A DNA stretch of 22,755 nucleotides from an uncultured Collinsella sp. (GTDB taxonomy: Bacteria > Actinomycetota > Coriobacteriia > Coriobacteriales > Coriobacteriaceae). Shown one piece after another: positions 1 to 7,737 of this stretch. The notes beneath the pieces are model-generated. The model worked only from the letters and a program-made list of their open reading frames with translations, did not search any database and was not told the DNA's origin. Both the position numbers and the translations under genes were made by a program. Location: positions 1 through 22,755 of the forward strand of contig CALHWR010000176.1 of the NCBI GenBank assembly GCA_938036665.1, given 5' to 3'. The stretch's first letter is position 1. Each line of letters begins with the position of its first letter.

Positions 1-2
1 CC

Positions 3-299
3 GCACAGTTTATGCCCTTTGCCGCCCTCACGGGATACTACGAACTCGTGCGCAAGCAGGAAATCACCGTCGAGTCAAAACGTGAGCTCACGGAAGAAAA
101 AGCCCTCGTACTTTCTAAAAAGCTCGAGGGTCTCAAACGTGGCGACTTGGTTCGTGTCACCTATTACGATACATACGGCTATCGCAGCCGCACCGGCATC
201 CTCGACGAGGCGCTCCCCGCCTTCAAGCTCCTCAAGCTCCGAGACATCGCCATCGACTTCGACGACATCCAAGACATCGAACTGCGCGGACGAGCCTAG
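3..299 (+). CDS. YolD-like family protein, 3' end only
   Basis: The reading frame is open from the first full codon of the window, so the 5' end lies outside it. About 98 residues are visible. The pattern PFAALTGYYELVRKQE, then a charged helix, then LKRGDLVRVTYYDTYG and a short beta-rich end with FDDIQDIEL matches the C-terminal part of YolD-like proteins. These are small proteins of unknown biochemical role, often encoded next to Y-family DNA polymerase (UmuC/DinB) genes. That neighbour, if present, would be upstream of the window and is not visible. The in-frame ATG at 12 is probably internal, because codons before it are open and the conserved PFAAL motif follows it directly. The family call comes from motif memory. 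Confidence 0.7.
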   Translation, partial: AQFMPFAALTGYYELVRKQEITVESKRELTEEKALVLSKKLEGLKRGDLVRVTYYDTYGYRSRTGILDEALPAFKLLKLRDIAIDFDDIQDIELRGRA

Positions 300-325
300 C
301 CAAGGAAGCGCACCCAGAGCGACGC

Positions 326-709
326 TTACAGCGTCATGACGTAGTAACCCGCATCTCTCACGGCAGTCTCAAGGACACCGCGATTGATCGGCCGCTTGGA
401 GCGCACACGCGCTGTGTGGTCCGCGTACGTTACCGTAGCCCACACACCATCCAGCGCATTGAGGGCATTGGCTACGTTCTGAGCGCAGCCTTCACAGCTC
501 ATGCCGCCGATGAGCAGCTCATCGCTATAGGGATAGTGTGACGCATCGGTATCCACCACAACAACCTTTTTGGCCTTCTTGCCGCTCGCACCATCGCTGC
601 AACAACTCTTCCCGTGTGTCGAAGCGGCAATGCGACGCAGTCCAAAAAACATGCCGACGGCAATGACGGCCAGCACGATGAGATTCGCAGGGTTGAGCAA
701 GTCACTCAT
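326..709 (-). CDS. Membrane-anchored heavy-metal-associated (HMA) domain protein
   Basis: This 127-residue protein probably binds copper or another soft metal at the membrane. Residues 8-24 form one hydrophobic helix. A short linker holds a Cys-Cys pair (36-37) in KSCCSDG and a lysine-rich stretch (44-48). Residues 65-127 form an HMA fold with the ligand loop GGMSCEGC (Cys72, Cys75). It resembles CopZ-type chaperones but with an N-terminal anchor, and no P-type ATPase is adjacent. The ATG at 709 is chosen over one at 724 because AAAGGGGAG lies just upstream of it. A CsoR-like palindrome about 30 bp upstream suggests metal-responsive control. Mercury or another thiophilic metal is possible instead of copper. 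Confidence 0.8.
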   Translation of the reverse strand: MSDLLNPANLIVLAVIAVGMFFGLRRIAASTHGKSCCSDGASGKKAKKVVVVDTDASHYPYSDELLIGGMSCEGCAQNVANALNALDGVWATVTYADHTARVRSKRPINRGVLETAVRDAGYYVMTL

Positions 710-738
710 GCGCTCCCCTTTCAAGTAGCACTATCTAG

Positions 739-755
739 ATACCCCCATGGGGTGT
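739..755 (-). promoter_or_regulatory. CsoR-like operator in the HMA gene promoter
   Basis: ATACCCC-CAT-GGGGTGT is a G/C-tract inverted repeat (7-nt arms, one imperfect pair) of the kind bound by CsoR-family copper repressors. On the minus strand it lies between a weak -35 (TTAAGA) and a -10-like TATCTA separated by 19 bp, so a bound repressor would cover the promoter. The similarity to CsoR sites is from memory; copper as the signal is inferred. Confidence 0.5.
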
Positions 756-817
756 CCCCATCTTAACCCAAAATCATGTCTGTTCGGTCAATTAGTTTCC
801 CTCTTCAAACTTTTTTG

Positions 818-860
818 TTGACCATGGCTTACTTTCGTGTATAAGTTTTCCTAGGCTAAC
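818..860 (+). promoter_or_regulatory. Promoter of the DUF3793-flavodoxin pair with a possible DtxR/IdeR-type half site
   Basis: TTGACC at 818-823 and TATAAG at 840-845 are spaced by 16 bp and form a good vegetative promoter. Directly downstream, over the expected transcription start, CCTAGGCTAAC (850-860) resembles one half of the DtxR/IdeR iron box, where GSCTAACC is the matching half. The left half is poor, so iron control is only a suggestion. Confidence 0.5.
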
Positions 861-883
861 AGTTTAGATCCGTAAGGAGCGCC

Positions 884-1588
884 GTGACTCGAACCATAGA
901 CATCCCAACGTTTCAGGCAGCAGTCGTGCGCAACTGCTCTCCCACGCTCGCGGGCATCAAGCCGGCATCGCTCTTTACCTATCCAGGCACCTACGCCCAC
1001 GGGGACGGCTCGACCACAACCGAAACCATCGCAGAACGCCGCGCGCGCCTGCTCAACGTTATCGCCCAGTGCAATCGCGAGCTTGACCCGCTCGGCATCC
1101 ACCTGAGTGTTTTGGTCTGGCGGCCCTGCGGAGCACTCGTGTACGTGTACCGAGCCAAAAGCCTCGCCACCTATTTCGCAGACCCTCGCGCCCAAACAGC
1201 GCTCGCCTCGGAAGGCTACGACACGAGAGACCTTTCGACATGCCTTGTGCATTTGGCATCACGCATCACGCTCGCGAGCAATAACATCGCGGAATGCGCT
1301 TGTAGCCAGACTCGATGCGCACTACCCCAGCAAGCTAGCTGCAGCAACGACTGCACCTGCGAGTTTCCGCACGAAATAGGCTACTTCCTTGGATATCCCT
1401 ACGACGACGTGCACGAATTTATCGTCCAGCGCGGCGAGAACTACAAGGTCTTTGGGGCCTGGAAGGTCTACGCAAATGTCGAGCAGGCGCTTGCGACGTT
1501 TGATGCCTACCGTGCCTGCACCCAATACTTCACTTTTATCTATCAGCAGGGCTGCAGCCTGGCGCAACTTGCCCAGGCAACCCGATAG
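884..1588 (+). CDS. DUF3793 family protein with a cysteine-rich insert
   Basis: The 234-residue protein matches DUF3793, a family of unknown function common in anaerobic Firmicutes and Coriobacteriia. Visible family features are the N-terminal NCSPTLAGIKPASLF (17-31), the central VLVWRPCGALVYVYR (76-90) and the C-terminal block HEIGYFLGYPYDDVHEFI followed by NYKVFGAWKVY (163-196). Between residues 138 and 159 lies a segment with six cysteines (138, 140, 145, 153, 157, 159) that I do not remember as part of the family core; it could hold a metal or an Fe-S cluster. The start is GTG, with AAGGAG about 7 nt upstream. A flavodoxin gene follows after 45 nt, so the two are probably co-transcribed. 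A link to iron or redox status is inferred from this neighbour. Confidence 0.8.
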   Translation: MTRTIDIPTFQAAVVRNCSPTLAGIKPASLFTYPGTYAHGDGSTTTETIAERRARLLNVIAQCNRELDPLGIHLSVLVWRPCGALVYVYRAKSLATYFADPRAQTALASEGYDTRDLSTCLVHLASRITLASNNIAECACSQTRCALPQQASCSNDCTCEFPHEIGYFLGYPYDDVHEFIVQRGENYKVFGAWKVYANVEQALATFDAYRACTQYFTFIYQQGCSLAQLAQATR

Positions 1589-1633
1589 AACGTACAAGCC
1601 GCGGCAAGCGCCGCACGACCGAAAGGACAAAAC

Positions 1634-2053
1634 ATGAGCAAGATCGCCGTCGTCTACTGGAGCGGCACGGGCAATACCGAGGCCATGGCAAACCTCGTCG
1701 CCGAAAGCGCCACGTCCGCGGGGGCCGAGACTGAGGTCATCCCCTGCGCCGACTTCTCTGCCGACAAGGCCGCCGAATATGATGCCTTCGCCTTCGGCTG
1801 CCCCGCCATGGGCTCCGAGGAGCTTGAGTATGACGAGTTTCAGCCTATGTGGGACGAGGTCAAGGAGACCCTCGGCGACAAGAAGGTCGTCCTCTTTGGC
1901 TCCTATTCGTGGGCCGAGGGCGAGTGGATGGACAACTGGAAGGCCGACGCCGACGAGGCCGGCGTCAACGTCGTGGACTCCGTCATTTGCTACGATGCGC
2001 CCGACGATGAGGGCGAGGTGGCCTGCAAGGCCCTCGGAGCCGAGCTCGCGTAA
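1634..2053 (+). CDS. Short-chain flavodoxin
   Basis: This 139-residue protein is a flavodoxin, a small soluble electron carrier holding FMN. The phosphate-binding loop SGTGNTEAM is at residues 10-18 after the first strand KIAVVYW. FGCPAMGSEELEYDEF supplies one loop that packs on the flavin, and VVLFGSYSWAEGEWMDNW with its aromatic residues supplies the other. The length fits short-chain flavodoxins. GAAAGGA stands 8 nt before the ATG. The gene follows the DUF3793 gene and ends before a strong terminator, so the two probably form a two-gene transcript. Flavodoxins often replace ferredoxin when iron is short, which fits the possible iron-box-like element upstream, but its redox partner here is unknown. 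Confidence 0.93.
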   Translation: MSKIAVVYWSGTGNTEAMANLVAESATSAGAETEVIPCADFSADKAAEYDAFAFGCPAMGSEELEYDEFQPMWDEVKETLGDKKVVLFGSYSWAEGEWMDNWKADADEAGVNVVDSVICYDAPDDEGEVACKALGAELA

Positions 2054-2101
2054 CGAAACCAGGCCTCCAAAAGAGCCTGTATCACAGCGCATCCCCATCC
2101 C

Positions 2102-2149
2102 TACAAAAGAGCGGGGGCTGGATTCAAGTCCAGCCCCCGCTCTTTTGTA
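2102..2149. terminator. Bidirectional intrinsic terminator
   Basis: A perfect 21-bp inverted repeat (arms 2102-2122 and 2129-2149) encloses the 6-nt loop TTCAAG. The GC-rich core is flanked by A and T runs, so it can end transcription from both sides. It sits between the convergent flavodoxin and ABC ATPase genes. Confidence 0.95.
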
Positions 2150-2169
2150 ACGGCAGTTACATCAACCGG

Positions 2170-2922
2170 CTACGAGATATTTCCCAAGAACGCCTTGGTG
2201 CGCTCGCTCTTGGGGTGGTCGAAGACCTCGCTCGGCGTACCCTCTTCCACAATGACGCCGCCGTCCATAAAGACGACGCGGTCGGCGACATCGCGGGCAA
2301 AGCCCATCTCGTGCGTCACGACGATCATGGTCATGCCGTCGCGTGCCAGGTCGCGCATGACACCCAGGACGTCGCGCACGAGCTCGGGGTCGAGCGCCGA
2401 GGTGGCCTCGTCAAAGAGCATGACGTGCGGGTTCATCGACAGGGCGCGGGCGATGGCAACGCGCTGCTGCTGACCGCCCGAGAGCTGGCTCGGCATAAAG
2501 TCGATGCGCTCGGCAAGACCGACCTTGGTCAGCTCCTCGACGGCAATCTTCTCGGCCTCTTCCTTGCTGCGCTTGAGTACCTTCTGCTGCGCGAGCATGA
2601 CGTTCTTTTTGACTGAGAGGTGCGGGAACAAATTGAACTGCTGGAACACCATACCCAGATGCGTACGTACCTTGTTAAGGTCGACACCCTTGGCGCACAC
2701 GTCCACGCCCTCAACGACAATCGAGCCACTCGTGGGATGCTCCAGACGGTTGATGCAGCGAAGCATCGTCGACTTGCCCGAGCCCGAGGGGCCCAAGACC
2801 ACAACGACCTCACCCTTGTGCACATCCAGATCGATATCGCGCAGGACCACGTTGTCGCCAAAGGCCTTCTGGAGGTTCTTGATACTGACGACGACCTCGT
2901 TCGAGTTATTGGTTTCGCTCAT
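2170..2922 (-). CDS. Polar amino-acid ABC transporter, ATP-binding protein (GlnQ/HisP type)
   Basis: The 250-residue protein is the cytoplasmic ATPase that powers the importer encoded just upstream. Walker A is GPSGSGKS (44-51), the Q-loop is in [11 protein letters not shown] (91-101), the signature is LSGGQ (147-151), Walker B is [12 protein letters not shown] (167-178), and the switch histidine is H204 in [17 protein letters not shown] and ALDPELV are typical of the polar amino-acid group. TAAGGAGG lies upstream of the ATG. The permease stop is 12 nt before the start, so the two genes are surely one operon. Substrate cannot be read from this subunit; glutamine, glutamate, arginine, histidine or cystine are all possible. 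Confidence 0.95.
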   Translation of the reverse strand: MSETNNSNEVVVSIKNLQKAFGDNVVLRDIDLDVHKGEVVVVLGPSGSGKSTMLRCINRLEHPTSGSIVVEGVDVCAKGVDLNKVRTHLGMVFQQFNLFPHLSVKKNVMLAQQKVLKRSKEEAEKIAVEELTKVGLAERIDFMPSQLSGGQQQRVAIARALSMNPHVMLFDEATSALDPELVRDVLGVMRDLARDGMTMIVVTHEMGFARDVADRVVFMDGGVIVEEGTPSEVFDHPKSERTKAFLGNIS

Positions 2923-2934
2923 GATAGGACCTCC

Positions 2935-4296
2935 TTACAGACCGGCGATGTGATCGGCGGGCGTCGCGACAACCTGTCCGGCGCTCTTGGCGGGACGCTT
3001 CTTCTTGGTCTCGGCCGTGCCCAGAAGCCTCGCCTCAAGACCGCTCACCAAGCGAGCGAGCGGCAGGGTGATGACCAGATAGAACAGAGCGGCAACCACG
3101 TACGGTGTAATGGAGCCCGTCGTGGCCACGATGGTACGGGCGTTCATGACGATCTCGACCACACCCACGGCGGCAAGCAGCGACGTATCCTTGTAAAGCA
3201 AGATAAACTCGCTGGTCAGCGTAGGCAAAACATTGCGGAACGTCTGCGGAATCATAACGTAGAGCAGCGTCTGGAAGGCATTCATGCCCAGAGAGCGAGC
3301 AGCCTCGTTTTGGCCCTTGGGGATCGATTGAATACCGGCACGGAAGATCTCGCACAGGTACGCAGACGAGTTCATGGCCATGACGATAACGCCCAAGACA
3401 TAGTCGTCCACCTTGACGCCGGCCAGTGGCAGGCCAAAGAACGCGATATAGATCTGCAGGAACGCCGGCGTGCCGCGGATGATATTCACGTAGATGCCGG
3501 CAAGGCAGCGCAGGATGCGCGACTTGGAGATGCGCATGAGCGACAGGGCAAAACCGAAGGGAATTGCCAGCGGAAACGCCACGAGCACGATCGAGAGCGA
3601 CATGAGGAAGCCCTTAAAGACGATCGGCAGGCTCTGGACCAAAATGACCGGGTTCAGGAACAGGCGCAGGAACATATTGGAGTTCCAGGCCTCGACCCAC
3701 GGCTGCTCTTTAAGGTCGGCCAAGAAGTTATCGAAGGCCGTCACGCCCTTGATCTCCACCGACGGAATCTTGGAGATCTTCTTGGTCGACCCGTCGGCGA
3801 GCGTATAGGTGCCGCTAAAGGCCTCATCGCCGCCCTCGACGGGGAAGGTCACGCCGTAAACCTCGACACGGAAAAAGCCGCCGGCAGGCGCCGTCTCGCC
3901 AAAATCGATCTTGAGCGTCTGGCCGTCAGCCTTGCACGTGGGTTTCATGGGCGTACGATCCATGAGGTCCTCGCCCGAGAGCATCGTCAATCGCGTGTCA
4001 TCGGTACCAAACGTCGTGCCGTCGACAAACGTCAAAGAAAGACCGCTCAGCTCCTCGTCGGCATCGGCCTGAACTTCCCAGGTAATGCGCGTCTCGGTGC
4101 CGCCGACCACAGCGCTGCCCGAACCGGTGTTGGGTCGGGCGGTAATCTTTGCGGTCTCAAGCGCCTGGGCGGTCGTGGGCGCATATGCCCCCGCGCACAC
4201 CAGCGCGAGCGCCACGGCCATGACGCAGGCTAGCTTTTGGAGCAAGGCGGGCAGTGAAAAACGCTGCTCCGCGGCCCCTTTGTTCAGTCGAGACAA
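2935..4296 (-). CDS. Polar amino-acid ABC transporter permease with an extra N-terminal extracellular domain
   Basis: This is the membrane subunit of the importer. From the chosen start it has 453 residues, about twice the usual length for a HisM/GlnP-type permease. Residues 18-38 form a hydrophobic signal or anchor ending near AYAPTTAQA. Residues 47-184 look like a beta-rich extracellular domain without membrane segments. Residues about 210-428 form the normal permease, with the EAA loop around 330-350 (NEAARSLGMNAFQTLLYVMIP) and several helices. The tail is lysine-rich. I prefer a TTG start at 4296 because AGGAG stands 5 nt before it. The ATG at 4404 lacks a good site and would read through the intergenic hairpin. 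The N-terminal domain is not a substrate-binding protein that I recognise; it might dock the lipoprotein. Confidence 0.88.
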   Translation of the reverse strand: MSRLNKGAAEQRFSLPALLQKLACVMAVALALVCAGAYAPTTAQALETAKITARPNTGSGSAVVGGTETRITWEVQADADEELSGLSLTFVDGTTFGTDDTRLTMLSGEDLMDRTPMKPTCKADGQTLKIDFGETAPAGGFFRVEVYGVTFPVEGGDEAFSGTYTLADGSTKKISKIPSVEIKGVTAFDNFLADLKEQPWVEAWNSNMFLRLFLNPVILVQSLPIVFKGFLMSLSIVLVAFPLAIPFGFALSLMRISKSRILRCLAGIYVNIIRGTPAFLQIYIAFFGLPLAGVKVDDYVLGVIVMAMNSSAYLCEIFRAGIQSIPKGQNEAARSLGMNAFQTLLYVMIPQTFRNVLPTLTSEFILLYKDTSLLAAVGVVEIVMNARTIVATTGSITPYVVAALFYLVITLPLARLVSGLEARLLGTAETKKKRPAKSAGQVVATPADHIAGL

Positions 4297-4364
4297 GGTG
4301 GCTCCTATCGTAGAAGTTGCCGGCAAAACGAGACGGAAACACTCTCCGTCAAGAGAAGCGCAAA

Positions 4365-4421
4365 GGCCCTCTCCGCAAAACGGAAAGGGCCCGCGCACAA
4401 TCAAGTAGCTATTTTACTTGA
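4365..4421 (-). terminator. Tandem hairpins between the binding-protein and permease genes
   Basis: On the minus strand a small hairpin (arms 4415-4421 and 4401-4407, 7-nt loop) covers the stop codon of the lipoprotein gene. A GC-rich hairpin follows (arms 4381-4391 and 4365-4375, 5-nt loop), which is fully paired in RNA if one G-U pair is allowed, and then a weak U-run. This arrangement usually trims or stabilises transcripts so that more binding protein than permease is made. Confidence 0.7.
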
Positions 4422-5274
4422 TGTTGTACTTAGCCATGAGGGCGTCAACGGTACCGTCATCGGTCAGGTCCTTGATGGCCTGGTTGATGTCGTCCTTGAG
4501 CTTGGTGTTGCCCTGGTTGATGGCGATGGCGTACTCCTCGCCGGTGCTGATCTGCTTGATGGTCTGGCAGGTGTTGAACTGCTCGGCGGTCAGCTGGCTG
4601 GCAACGGAGCGGTTGGTGACTACGGCGTCACCCTTATCGGACTGCAAGGCGCTGAAGCACTCGGTAGCATCCTTGTAGGGGACGATCTTGGCCTTGGGGA
4701 AGTTCTCCTGGGCAAAGGCCTCGGCGGTCGAGCCAGACTGGACGATGATGGTAGCGTCGGCGTTGTTGAGCTTCTCGCTGTAGTTGTCAGCCGTGATGTC
4801 GGCGTTATCGACCTTGGTCACGATGGCCTGATCGTCCATGTAGTAGGAATCGGAGAAAGTGACTTCCTTCTCACGCTCGGGCGTGTCAGTGATAGCCGCG
4901 ATGGAGACGTCATACTTGGCACCCGAAGCGACGCCCGGAACCAGCGTGTCAAAGTCATTGTTGACGTACTCGACATCCAGGCCCAGCTTGTCGCCGATAG
5001 CCTTGATAAGCTCAAGGTCAAAGCCCTGATAATCGCCGTTGTCGTCCTTGTACTCAAACGGGGCGTACTCGGCAGAGGTGCCGACGGTCAGCGTGCCGTC
5101 CTTGACGAGTGCGTACTCCTTGGAGCCGTCGACCTTCTCGACCTTAGCGTCGTCAGAGCTGCTGGAACCGGCATCAGAACCAGAGGTGGCGTTGGACGAG
5201 CCGCAGCCCGTCAGAGCAAGGGCGAGCGCCATGGCACCCGTGGCGGCAAATGCGCCAAGCTTCTTGAGCTTCAT
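4414..5274 (-). CDS. Amino-acid ABC transporter substrate-binding lipoprotein (family 3)
   Basis: This 286-residue protein captures the amino acid outside the cell and delivers it to the permease. The signal peptide MKLKKLGAFAATGAMALALA ends in the lipobox LTGC, so Cys24 would be lipidated. A serine/aspartate-rich linker follows (25-50). The mature part has the family 3 pattern: GTLTVGTSAEYAPFEYKDD, then GFDLELIKAIGDKLGLDVEYV, IAAITDTPEREKEVTFSDSYY, and near the end EEYAIAINQGN with a terminal helix LMAKYNIK. The ATG at 5274 is preceded by GGAAGGAG and begins a proper signal peptide. The ORF start 22 codons earlier is rejected. It is the first gene of the three-gene importer operon. The TPEREKEVTFS motif suggests a polar or charged amino acid. 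Confidence 0.95.
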   Translation of the reverse strand: MKLKKLGAFAATGAMALALALTGCGSSNATSGSDAGSSSSDDAKVEKVDGSKEYALVKDGTLTVGTSAEYAPFEYKDDNGDYQGFDLELIKAIGDKLGLDVEYVNNDFDTLVPGVASGAKYDVSIAAITDTPEREKEVTFSDSYYMDDQAIVTKVDNADITADNYSEKLNNADATIIVQSGSTAEAFAQENFPKAKIVPYKDATECFSALQSDKGDAVVTNRSVASQLTAEQFNTCQTIKQISTGEEYAIAINQGNTKLKDDINQAIKDLTDDGTVDALMAKYNIK

Positions 5275-5331
5275 AATCAGTCTCCTTCCGGTGACCTCGT
5301 TTGATTCAGAGGTCTGCAAAAACTGTTGGCT

Positions 5332-5360
5332 ATTATGCACCCGGAATTACGAATCTGCAA
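5332..5360 (-). promoter_or_regulatory. Probable promoter of the amino-acid transporter operon
   Basis: On the minus strand TTGCAG (5355-5360) and CATAAT (5332-5337) are separated by 17 bp. The -10 matches consensus at five of six positions; the -35 is weaker. The leader to the lipoprotein start would be about 50 nt. Confidence 0.5.
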
Positions 5361-5421
5361 TGAGAAAACTGATTGAAACAAACCCATAACGTGAATGGAA
5401 TACTCTACTTTATGACAGTCA

Positions 5422-6288
5422 TTACTGCTGCAATGACCTTAATAGTCTAATTTCAGCTGCATAACCTGCAAGTTCGTTCGGAGTCTCCAAAATAAACGGC
5501 AGTGAACGCAAACGGCCATTCGATACAATATTCTGCATAACCTGCATACCGCCACCAAATTCCTCGCTGCCAAGGTATCCCTTGCCGATGCACTCGTGAC
5601 GATCTTTATGGGCGCCACAAGGGTTCTTCGAATCGTTGATGTGTACAGCATGCAAGCGATCGATACCCACCACGCGATCGAACTCGTCGAGTACGCCGTC
5701 CAGATCATGGATGATGTCGTAGCCGGCATCGTTCACATGGCAGGTGTCCAAACAAACGCCCAGCTTATCGGACAGCTCTGGGCACTTGGCGGCAACGCCC
5801 TCGATAATGCACGCCAGCTCTTCAAAGCTACGGCCCACCTCGGTGCCCTTGCCTGCCATGGTCTCGAGCAATACCGTCGTCTGCTGCCCCTCAAACATCA
5901 CCTGGCACAGTGTGTCGACAATCATCTGAATGCCGGCGTCCGCCCCCTGTCCCACATGCGCACCGGGGTGAAAATTGTAGTAGTTGCCGGGCAGCGCTTC
6001 CATGCGCCGCAGGTCCTCTGCCATGGCCTCCAGGGCAAACTCGCGCGCCCGCTCTTTGGCCGAGCAGGGGTTATAGGTATACGGGGCATGCGCCACCAGC
6101 GGTCCAAAGTCGTTTTGTGCCATAAGCTCGCGCAGAGCCGCCACGTCATCCATGTCAAAGTCTTTTGCCTTGCCACCGCGCGGGTTGCGCGTAAAGAACG
6201 CAAAGGTATTGGCGCCAATGGACAACGCCGTCTCCCCCATCGCCCGATAGCCCTTCGTCGTCGAAAGATGACACCCGATCGTCAGCAT
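5422..6288 (-). CDS. nfo: Endonuclease IV (AP endonuclease)
   Basis: The 288-residue enzyme cuts DNA 5' to abasic sites in base excision repair, using three zinc ions in a TIM barrel. The start [11 protein letters not shown] and the stretch [12 protein letters not shown] are typical. Metal-ligand motifs are visible in order: [54 protein letters not shown] and PFILETPN. Length fits the family. The ATG at 6288 is preferred over a TTG two codons earlier because GGGGGAG sits at a good distance from the ATG. The neighbouring upstream gene on the same strand is a reductase with no functional link that I can see, and a long hairpin lies between them. Confidence 0.95.
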   Translation of the reverse strand: MLTIGCHLSTTKGYRAMGETALSIGANTFAFFTRNPRGGKAKDFDMDDVAALRELMAQNDFGPLVAHAPYTYNPCSAKERAREFALEAMAEDLRRMEALPGNYYNFHPGAHVGQGADAGIQMIVDTLCQVMFEGQQTTVLLETMAGKGTEVGRSFEELACIIEGVAAKCPELSDKLGVCLDTCHVNDAGYDIIHDLDGVLDEFDRVVGIDRLHAVHINDSKNPCGAHKDRHECIGKGYLGSEEFGGGMQVMQNIVSNGRLRSLPFILETPNELAGYAAEIRLLRSLQQ

Positions 6289-6308
6289 CTCCAACTCCCC
6301 CTCATCAG

Positions 6309-6371
6309 TTGCGGTGAAATACGGTCTATTGGTGCCTTATTTTGGCGCAAACAGACCGTATTCCACCGCAA
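6309..6371 (-). repeat. Long intergenic hairpin between the aldo/keto reductase and nfo
   Basis: Two 19-nt arms (6309-6327 and 6353-6371) pair with one mismatch. That position becomes a G-U pair in minus-strand RNA, so the arm pairs fully there. The 25-nt centre contains a second short pairing, GUGCC with GGCGC. There is no U-run after it on either strand, so it is not an ordinary intrinsic terminator. It fills most of the space between the two genes and could be an RNA-processing site, an operator or a dispersed repeat. Confidence 0.75.
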
Positions 6372-6383
6372 GATATAAAAGGG

Positions 6384-7574
6384 TCATGAGGAGCGCGTTT
6401 TGCAAAAGGCTTTAAGCGCAGCCGTTACGGGGCCAGGCTGGAAACGTCGGCGCGCGTCGTCGAGACGCTCGGGGATATCGATGTGTTGCGGGCAGTGACG
6501 CGCACATTTGCCACACTTGACGCAATTGCTCACGAGCTTGGGCTCGCTCGTGCGCACCGCGCTCGCCGTAAAGTATTGCGACAGCCCCGTAAACCAGCTG
6601 TGCGCATAGCTCGCGTTGTAAGCGGCAAAGCAGCCGGGAATGTTAATACCCTTGGGACATGGCATGCAGTAGCCGCATCCCGTGCAGGGCACGCGATTCG
6701 ATTTTTCAAACTCCGCCAGCACGCGTGCGATGGTATCGAGCTGAGCGGCTGTCATCGAATCCGGCAGGGCCCGATCGGCCAGCACCGTGTTCTCGTCCAC
6801 CTGCGCGGTATCGGTCATGCCCGAAAGCAGCATCGTGACTTGAGGATGGTTCCACACCCACGAAAGGCCCCAAGCAGCCGGCGTCTTCAGGTACGGATCG
6901 CGTACGTCATCGAGCACGGCGCGGGCCCGCGGAGGCAGCTTGCCCGCCAGGCGTCCGCCCAAAAGCGGTTCCATCACAAACACCGCGAGCCCGCACTCGG
7001 CGGCTGCTATAAGTCCCGCCGTTCCCGCTTGGTAGCGCTCTCCAGCGTAGTTGTACTGAATCTGGCAAAAATCCCAGTCATACGCGTCGAGCATCGTCAG
7101 GAAGTCCGCCGCACTGCCGTGATACGAAAAACCTATCTGGCGAATACGCCCCGCAGCCTTTTGGTGCGCAATCCAGTCTTCGATGCCCAACGCCACCACG
7201 CGCTCCCACTGGGCGGGCGAAGTGATGTTGTGCATAAGGTAATAGTCGATATGGTCGGTCCGCAGGCGGCGCAGTTGCTCGTCGAAGAACCGGTCGAAAT
7301 CCTCCGCGCACTTGCACGAAGCGTGCGGCAACTTAGTCGCGAGCAACACGCGGTCGCGCAGACCCAGGCGCTCAAGTGAGGCGCCCACGCACACCTCGTT
7401 ACCGGGATAGAGATACGCGGTATCCAGATAATTAATCCCCTGCTCCACCGCACGGGAAATGATGGCATCGGCTGTCTTCGCATCGGGGTGTCCCGGCGCA
7501 CCGGGAAATCTCATGCAGCCCAGACCCAGAGCGGATATTCGGTTACCACTTTTGGGGTCAACGCGATATTGCAC
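6384..7574 (-). CDS. Aldo/keto reductase with C-terminal double 4Fe-4S domain
   Basis: The 396-residue protein has an aldo/keto reductase barrel (1-285) followed by a ferredoxin-like domain. The catalytic tetrad is visible as D51, Y56, K81 and H115 (LDTAYLY, ATKLP, YLMH). The Fe-S cysteines are CTGCGYCMPC (297-306) and CVKCGKCARHC (351-361), each followed by proline. This subfamily is common in anaerobes; its substrate is unknown, and electrons may come from ferredoxin rather than NADPH. The GTG at 7574 is chosen because AAAGGAGG precedes it by 4 nt and MQYRVDPKSGNRIS aligns with the usual family start. An ATG at 7592 and the longest start at 7691 are less likely. The cyclase-family gene is divergent from it. 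Confidence 0.9.
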   Translation of the reverse strand: MQYRVDPKSGNRISALGLGCMRFPGAPGHPDAKTADAIISRAVEQGINYLDTAYLYPGNEVCVGASLERLGLRDRVLLATKLPHASCKCAEDFDRFFDEQLRRLRTDHIDYYLMHNITSPAQWERVVALGIEDWIAHQKAAGRIRQIGFSYHGSAADFLTMLDAYDWDFCQIQYNYAGERYQAGTAGLIAAAECGLAVFVMEPLLGGRLAGKLPPRARAVLDDVRDPYLKTPAAWGLSWVWNHPQVTMLLSGMTDTAQVDENTVLADRALPDSMTAAQLDTIARVLAEFEKSNRVPCTGCGYCMPCPKGINIPGCFAAYNASYAHSWFTGLSQYFTASAVRTSEPKLVSNCVKCGKCARHCPQHIDIPERLDDARRRFQPGPVTAALKAFCKTRSS

Positions 7575-7737
7575 GGCCCCTCCTTTCGCCATCAGCGCCC
7601 CGGCAAGGCGAAACACAATGGTCACGCGGCCGAAACATCGTGGAATCGCAATCGAGAACGTATCGTAACGCAGCAGAAATCGAGCTGTCACGGCACCGCT
7701 TTAACATCAGCAAAAAGCCCGATGAAAGGAGCCGCCC

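Noticed and set aside
2620..4233. 537-codon plus-strand ORF opposite the transporter genes
   Set aside because: It is antisense to clear ATPase and permease coding sequence, and its product is a low-complexity mix rich in Arg, His, Gln and Asp, typical of a shadow frame in GC-rich DNA.
4297..4404. ATG start at 4404 for the permease
   Set aside because: It would translate the intergenic hairpin and lacks a ribosome binding site; the TTG at 4296 has AGGAG at 5 nt.
5596..6378. 260-codon plus-strand ORF opposite nfo
   Set aside because: Antisense shadow of endonuclease IV; no motif and it crosses the intergenic hairpin.
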